From NCBI RefSeq assembly GCF_026343115.1, contig NZ_JAPEMC010000002.1, positions 496,001 to 560,000 on the forward strand: 64,000 nt of DNA. Reading direction: 5' to 3'. Each line of letters begins with the position of its first letter. The stretch's first letter is position 1. The translations under genes and the position numbers were made by a program. The notes under the pieces were generated by a model. The model saw only the letters and a program-made list of their open reading frames with translations, made no database searches and was not told where the DNA came from. Positions 62,801-64,000 of this stretch are shown here, piece by piece. Origin of the DNA: Streptomyces sp. NBC_00102. GTDB taxonomy: Bacteria; Actinomycetota; Actinomycetes; Streptomycetales; Streptomycetaceae.

Positions 62801-64000
62801 GAAACCGAGCCGGTCCAGGGTCACGTCCGACGCCTCGGTGACCCGGCGCGGGTTGTGCAGGGTGACGGACAGGGACGGCGGGGTATCGGGCGCCGACTCG
62901 AACGGATAGGCGCCGGGCATGCTCTCGGTCAGCCCGGCCGCGGTGCGCGGATGGTCCAGACCGATCTCGCCCGCCTGGATCAGCTCGCCGATGCGGACGG
63001 CGGTGCTCTCCGCGGACGTGGAGGTGTCCAGGGAACGCCAGCCGCGATTCTGGCCGGGCGCGACGCTGTTCAACGCGCTGGTCAGTTCCGGCCAGGCGTT
63101 GAACTCGAAGACCGGGGCCGGCCCGGTCGGGACGAAGCGGTTTCCCTTCAGGGCGGGCGCGGTCTCCGAGACCTCGGGCAGCAGCGGCGGGTCCACCTCC
63201 TGGCCCTCGGCGGCCTCGCTGCCGGTGAACCTGAGCGTCACGCGGGCAGGCACGACGGCCGAGCGGCTGGGACGGCCGCTGAGCGTACGGCTGATCCAGC
63301 CGGCGACCCCGGAGCCGTCCTCCGGCGCGCCGGCAGACGGCAGGAACCAGCCCTGCACCATGCCGCCCAGCACGTTCGGCGGCCAGTCCGCGACGAGCTC
63401 GGAGCGGACGCCCGCCTCGTAGTCGTACTCCAGGTCGAAGTCGGCGGCACTGTCGGTGCGCAGCCAGAACCGGTCCTCGGCGGTGGTGGTGGCCTTCGTG
63501 CCGTGGGCGCGCGTGGTCGCGGCGCTCAGCACCGGGCCGCTGCGGTCGGTACGGGTGTCGTTGCCGGGCTGGGGATAGCGCGTGGTGGGATTGAAGGTGA
63601 GACCGTGCTGAGTGGTGTTCGTCGTCCCGGTGGCGACTCCCGCGGGCTGGTGCGCGTGATACTGCTCCAGGCCGCCGCCCGCACCGGCTCTCCGCCCGCG
63701 AATGGTGCGCCGTTCCTCGGCGTCGGCACGCGGTCTCGCGTTCAGGGTGACCTCGACCAGCCGGGCGCCGCCCTTCGCCAGATGGCGGAAGTGGAAGCGC
63801 TGCACGCCTCTCGGCCCACGACCGGGCAGGGCACGCAGTCCGGTGGGTGAGGTGTAGTCGGCGATCCGGGACGCCACGCCGGGAAGGTAGGCGGCGTGCC
63901 CCGGCTGCGTGACGCCCGGGGCCTCCGACTCGACCAGCGCGATCAACTCGTCGTAGAGCCGGTTCCGGCGCTCCACCGGAACGGGGTCTGCCGGATCGGC
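50858..64000 (-). CDS. Giant multi-module effector: four metalloprotease / ART-like pairs, 5' end missing
   Basis: More than 4370 codons; the frame runs off the right edge, so the start is unknown. After about 700 residues without recognised domains come four copies of a unit: module M (PRMRLDRTPRFTVPSRFD to ARMLPIP) with the zinc site HELGHQLGLRD, HExxHxxGxxD as in snapalysin metalloproteases, intact in all four; a Pro-rich linker; and module A (about 420 aa) with VVQLIRLEKRSLL, FWVTSQ and ENEFLAL, an R / S-T-S / ExE order like ADP-ribosyltransferases (inference). M sites lie near 61490, 58965, 56425 and 53913. The fourth A is diverged. The C-terminus has a coiled coil and a beta-rich end with VRIVFDGVRYTTPP. 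Probably a secreted polymorphic toxin or predation protein. The lectin gene follows. Confidence 0.78.
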   Translation of the reverse strand, partial: ADPADPVPVERRNRLYDELIALVESEAPGVTQPGHAAYLPGVASRIADYTSPTGLRALPGRGPRGVQRFHFRHLAKGGARLVEVTLNARPRADAEERRTIRGRRAGAGGGLEQYHAHQPAGVATGTTNTTQHGLTFNPTTRYPQPGNDTRTDRSGPVLSAATTRAHGTKATTTAEDRFWLRTDSAADFDLEYDYEAGVRSELVADWPPNVLGGMVQGWFLPSAGAPEDGSGVAGWISRTLSGRPSRSAVVPARVTLRFTGSEAAEGQEVDPPLLPEVSETAPALKGNRFVPTGPAPVFEFNAWPELTSALNSVAPGQNRGWRSLDTSTSAESTAVRIGELIQAGEIGLDHPRTAAGLTESMPGAYPFESAPDTPPSLSVTLHNPRRVTEASDVTLDRLGFSSTVGGSSSNGGVTGGISFQGIYSHDNANQASGGATIPVLARQPRTTGGTAGTSGGRREWLKTGGTSAPKDGSHGTRPHEALVDTHVTVRGPEGTRHVTGTATVRVAERDVLGHGITPPRTHPQVYDLASMVRAGADLSVSTAGAAADLRDWRTHPLDSLPDLLASQIDPADPEAQLWLAVGTDPATGDGTPARPDPQELGRALFAASQTAATAGKPVELVVRYEDGTLGLWNFDSEGQPSGLDPDALAAWQRFDTEASDLTRAAREEQESRQQEFALREALEQQGAVLADALREVDLALAETRPVPAGTGPADAGPVTRPRMRLDRTPRFTVPSRFDVRRIRHDDETVTDLTITVAFNGGNSGTAWSKLRQGVEDYYNAPGHRLPNGDLLHITVEPAPPGTTAHLTVDLVDHDTVMDQQHWHHDANPIDYAHELGHQLGLRDEYQDDTAPHRPDIKGSLLGNYHQPSPDALPPAQLRDRHLELLATLIGDTDIQQSNGNWAESRANTTPAARSHTWVDPVSEPLGPEDDNTGPRDTDAVAARMLPIPPGLRRQSSDSDSDAADSDDTDWDAPAPTPAGPSTAPRFTWVQPPGSAPSPAQSPPSPEPTQDDEAEQSTPFDASTLVTYVLPDSLPEGPFNAQALWSLAPPMESFAVVTDTRQGLTVPLTYPDNRVSAEWDDPQYGIDVFNAVMEPADKYLDLVIERAERIRADENADSRERGIAERLLKANALLKDDGWRPEYRSEFLRVQMLLTEHGLLDGLPRELVSNPDWQRQNDVQDPEDTPWALVEPTDMTGPVGGSLRGTDGVSAQFHTWLNDNGGDSAWLSAWAEEQAGGSINTEPQRFKVLISHFRPPKTDGGYYTAGLSSNLRHDTWQLGSQEYPVTRFDRTSLDDPAVYLRSMIAQHVFTYEVLTRVKMPNVDPTAGVVQLIRLEKRSLLEDQNGGPMTAGDNVQMTRGPAESYSLLTPYKDPTDESSHTLGPFWVTSQKIPLHHVFGTYLQSRANTVPDRSLLLGEGENEFLALGDGAPITYHGTDTPPVLPTAPTPPQTVSARAPQPGMRTARQSPPQVAAAAPIEELPSEREIAARARLRAAESALEAAGVHADDLQQRISLADGPQEEAALREELQRHTTVLADALREVDLALAEAGPAPVGTGPVPRPRMRLDRTPRFTVPSRFDVRRIRHNDETVTDLTITVAFNGANNNAAWNKLHQGVDEYYNTPGHRLPNGDLLHITVEPAPPGTTAHLTVDLVDHDTVMDQQHWHHDANPIDYAHELGHQLGLRDEYQDDTTPHRPDIKGSLLGNYHQPSPDALPQAHLRQRHLQLLATLIGDTNTQHSKGNWKQARNASTASARNHTWIDPVSQPLGPESDDNNEQDTDAVAARMLPIPPGLRRQSSDSDSDAADSDDTDWDAPAPTPAGPSTAPRSTWVQPPVSAPSPAQSPPSPEPTQDDEAEQNAPFDASSLVTYVLPDSLPEGPFNAQTLWSLAPPMESFAVVTDTRRGLTVPLRYPEHYPAAAEWSDSWEGFAAFDAVMEPADKYLDLVIERAERIQADENAPGSERDSAERLLKTNTLLKDDGWRPEYRVEFLRVQMLLTEHGLLDGLPRELVSNPDWQRQNDVQDPEDTPWALVNPTDTSGPIGGSLRGANGVSAQFHTWLNENGGDSAWLTAWADEQAGGSINTEPQRFKVMISHFRPPKPGGGYYMAGLDRDLRHDALELDGREYPVTRFDRDYLGDHAVYLRSMIAQHVFTYEVLTRVKMPNVDPTAGVVQLIRLEKRSLLEDQNGGPMTVGDNVQMTRGPAESYSLLTPYKDPTDESSHTLGPFWVTSQKVPLHHVFGTYLQSRANTVPDRSLLLGEGENEFLALGDGAPITYHGTDTPPVLPTAPTPPQTVSARAPQPGRVPGEQSPLRETAAAPIDEPPSIDTPLTEKEIAARARLHAAESTLETAGLHADDLQHRIDTTTDPQEEASLRAEWERHTTVLTNALHEVDLALAKAGPAPAGTGPVTRPRMRLDRTPRFTVPSRFDVRRIRHDDETVTDLTITVAFNGANNNAAWNKLRQGVEEYYNAPGHRLPNGDLLHITVEPAPPGTTAHLTVDLVDPDTVMDQQHWHHDANPIDYAHELGHQLGLRDEYQDDTAPHRPDIKGSLLGNYHQPSPDALPQGQLRDRHLQLLATLIGDTDIQHSNGNWKQARNASTASARNHTWIDPVSQPLGPESDDNTTQRDADAVAPRMLPIPPGLRRQNSDSDSDAADSDDTDWDAPAPTPAGPSTAPRSTWVQTPVSAPSPAQSPPSPEPTQDDEAEQSTPFDASSLVTYVLPDSLPEGPFNAQTLWSLAPPMESFAVVTDTRRGLTVPLKYLDDRPAAEWSDPWDGNVVFNAVMEPADKYLDLVIERAEQIQADEHADRSERDSAERLLKANTLLKDDNWRPEYRIEFLRMQMLLGEHGLLDRLPRELVSNPDWQRQLGVQDPEDTPWALVDPADMTGPIGGSLRGTDGVSAEFHTWLNDNGGDSGWLNVWADEQAGGSINTEPQRFKVMISHFRPPTTDGGYYTAGLSGNLRHDTWESNGQEYPVTRFDLTSLDDPAVYLRSMIAQHVFTYEVLTRVKMPNVDVTRGVVQLIRLEKRSLLEDQNYGPMTVGENVQMTRGPAESYSLLTPYKDPTDESSHTLGPFWVTSQEVPLHHVFGTYLQSRADTVPDRSLLLGEGENEFLALGEGAPITYHATNTPPVLPVTPTPPQTVSAQAPRPGMRTARQSPPQVAAAAPIEELLSEREIAARARLHAAESTLEAAGLHADDLQQRISDSPQEEAALRAELERHRTVLADALLEVDLALAETRPETGPVPRPRMRLDQTPRFTVPSRFDVRRIRHDDETVTDLTITVAFNGGNNATAWNKLHQGVDEYYNTPGHRLPNGDLLHITAQPAPPGTTPHLTVNLVDQDNVMDQNNWHHDANPIDYAHELGHQLGLRDEYQDDTAPHRPDIKGSLLGNYHQPSPDALPHAQLRERHLQLLATLIGDTDIQNSNGNWAESRANAKHAARSHTWIDPVSQPLGPEDDNTNHSNTDADAVAVAVAARMLPIPRGLRQDSDDSDAEASDDTDWDAPAPTVTTSLHTTAFPPPAATPTPVYAAPTPAQPDDQAAPGGGQDGQGSPRSASPPAPTTLSPDALPTGPFTTATLWSNAPALPDFSVITLGHGKTYPMVYPGDRSISQWTDPYEGVNAYDQDLVTSAQYLSLIAQRAEDVVADANASGVEKKAAERLLETNSLLEADGWLPEYRSEFLRMQMLLGEGDLLDSLPARLESDAGPVWALTDPTDGAPSAQRPVGGSLRGEHGVSSRFHAWVNDNGGDSDWLADWSLGQSGGSIHSSSQYFKVMVSHFRPPREEEGYHMSRLDEQSSLVRSDRWQDEHGRDFPVTAFSPTYVRSMAAQHAFTYEMLRRVQIPNVDAARGVVQLIRLEERSLLGQYNENMPPVGGQIRMKRGPAESYSLLEPYKDPADTDSHMLGPFWVTSQEVPLHRVFGTYLQSRAVPKEEKWSEHTLFLREDENEFLALGEGVSIVYHGTNTPPVLPVTPAPPRAVSARAPLPGQESGGQRQSAASGSSGRGSSSRGRTTLDERIRTAQRLSRAAEAESAHIRRNRPAERQGVWPDEIRARDARRTLEQLRKDKGSTGTEPPGTEPPGTEPASTHPASTEPASTGSAGDGSQQSDLARAARARRYAAEKALEEAGRRADELRELLDAARERQLLSARAQRGAAERLAGLAADVDNLRGAAQIDMPTGSLARTPSQWPDPSSWPNPARGLGDNDVRGEGRAVPSSPEESFSATLLRALSRSSAPAQDGGGREALNFWLSERISALETEGGVPVPGLPSGDDTADLDEINALGVTLGPGQLAEASMLGGRITLSAAQLDIGQRIGLLVSRAGPGSYPEAMASLAATVSGRNVVIVDQDGIEHSQGTGTGEPVRIVFDGVRYTTPPQLVRET
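51715..51804 (-). repeat. Six 15-bp tandem repeats in the giant gene
   Basis: CGGTACTGGCCGGTT and CGGTGCCGGGCGGTT-type units repeat six times head to tail, encoding a GTEPP/STEPA pentapeptide linker between the last A module and the coiled coil. Confidence 0.85.
52080..61840 (-). repeat. Four tandem ~2.52-kb repeat units
   Basis: Each unit encodes one M module plus one A module. Equivalent points recur about 2.52 kb apart, for example CCGTGGTAGGTGATGGGTGCG at about 57175 and 59700. Units 1-3 (right to left) are nearly identical over long stretches of DNA; unit 4 keeps a close M module but a diverged A module. Confidence 0.9.

Noticed and set aside
61403..63850. 815-aa plus ORF opposite the giant effector
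   Set aside because: Antisense to intact protease modules; low-complexity Gly/Val/Arg sequence.

Overview
This window looks like a chromosome segment of Streptomyces or a close actinomycete. The DNA is very GC-rich, GTG starts and GTGA/ATGA stop-start overlaps are common, and there is a four-to-five gene conservon, several secreted glycoside hydrolases carrying ricin-B and discoidin modules, and an ABC sugar uptake set without its own ATPase gene.

Region 1 (1-20.8 kb) is mainly a fungal-wall or alpha/beta-glucan utilisation locus. It encodes a GH81 beta-1,3-glucanase (cut by the window edge), two GH87-type alpha-1,3-glucanases (806 aa and about 1428 aa), a cytosolic GH13 alpha-glucosidase, a sugar ABC importer (two permeases and a lipoprotein binding protein), a LacI-family repressor, a ManD-type sugar-acid dehydratase, and a translationally coupled pair of CBM13-bearing GH16 and GH18 enzymes. 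The secreted enzymes would cut alpha-1,3-glucan, beta-1,3-glucan and chitin, the importer would bring in oligosaccharides, and GH13 would finish them inside. An unrelated MarR / isochorismatase-like (frameshifted) / PEBP cassette sits at 1.05-2.85 kb.

Region 2 (21.4-27.8 kb) holds a conservon (CvnA-D plus a GAF protein), a split transketolase behind a SoxR-box-like palindrome, a tRNA-Pro(GGG), and a short remnant of a serine-hydrolase gene next to a tandem 11-bp repeat.

Region 3 (27.9-64 kb) is the most unusual. It starts with a membrane-anchored ChW-like protein, then an ECF sigma factor, a membrane protein and an EssC-like FHA/FtsK ATPase of a type VII secretion system. Two paralogous WXG100-sized proteins without a WXG turn and a larger helical-then-beta protein face back toward the ATPase. 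A 2884-aa protein with a T7SS-type N-terminus is translationally coupled to a beta-helix/AAA+ fusion (EccA/CbxX-like). On the opposite strand a giant of more than 4370 aa (5' end outside the window) carries four tandem copies of a snapalysin-like metalloprotease module alternating with a module that resembles an ADP-ribosyltransferase, followed by a membrane-anchored ricin-B lectin. I read this as a T7SS-linked effector island. The EccB, EccD, EccE and MycP parts are not in the window.

Strong inverted repeats serve as terminators between many of these units. Long ORFs opposite the real genes are GC-bias shadows and are left out.
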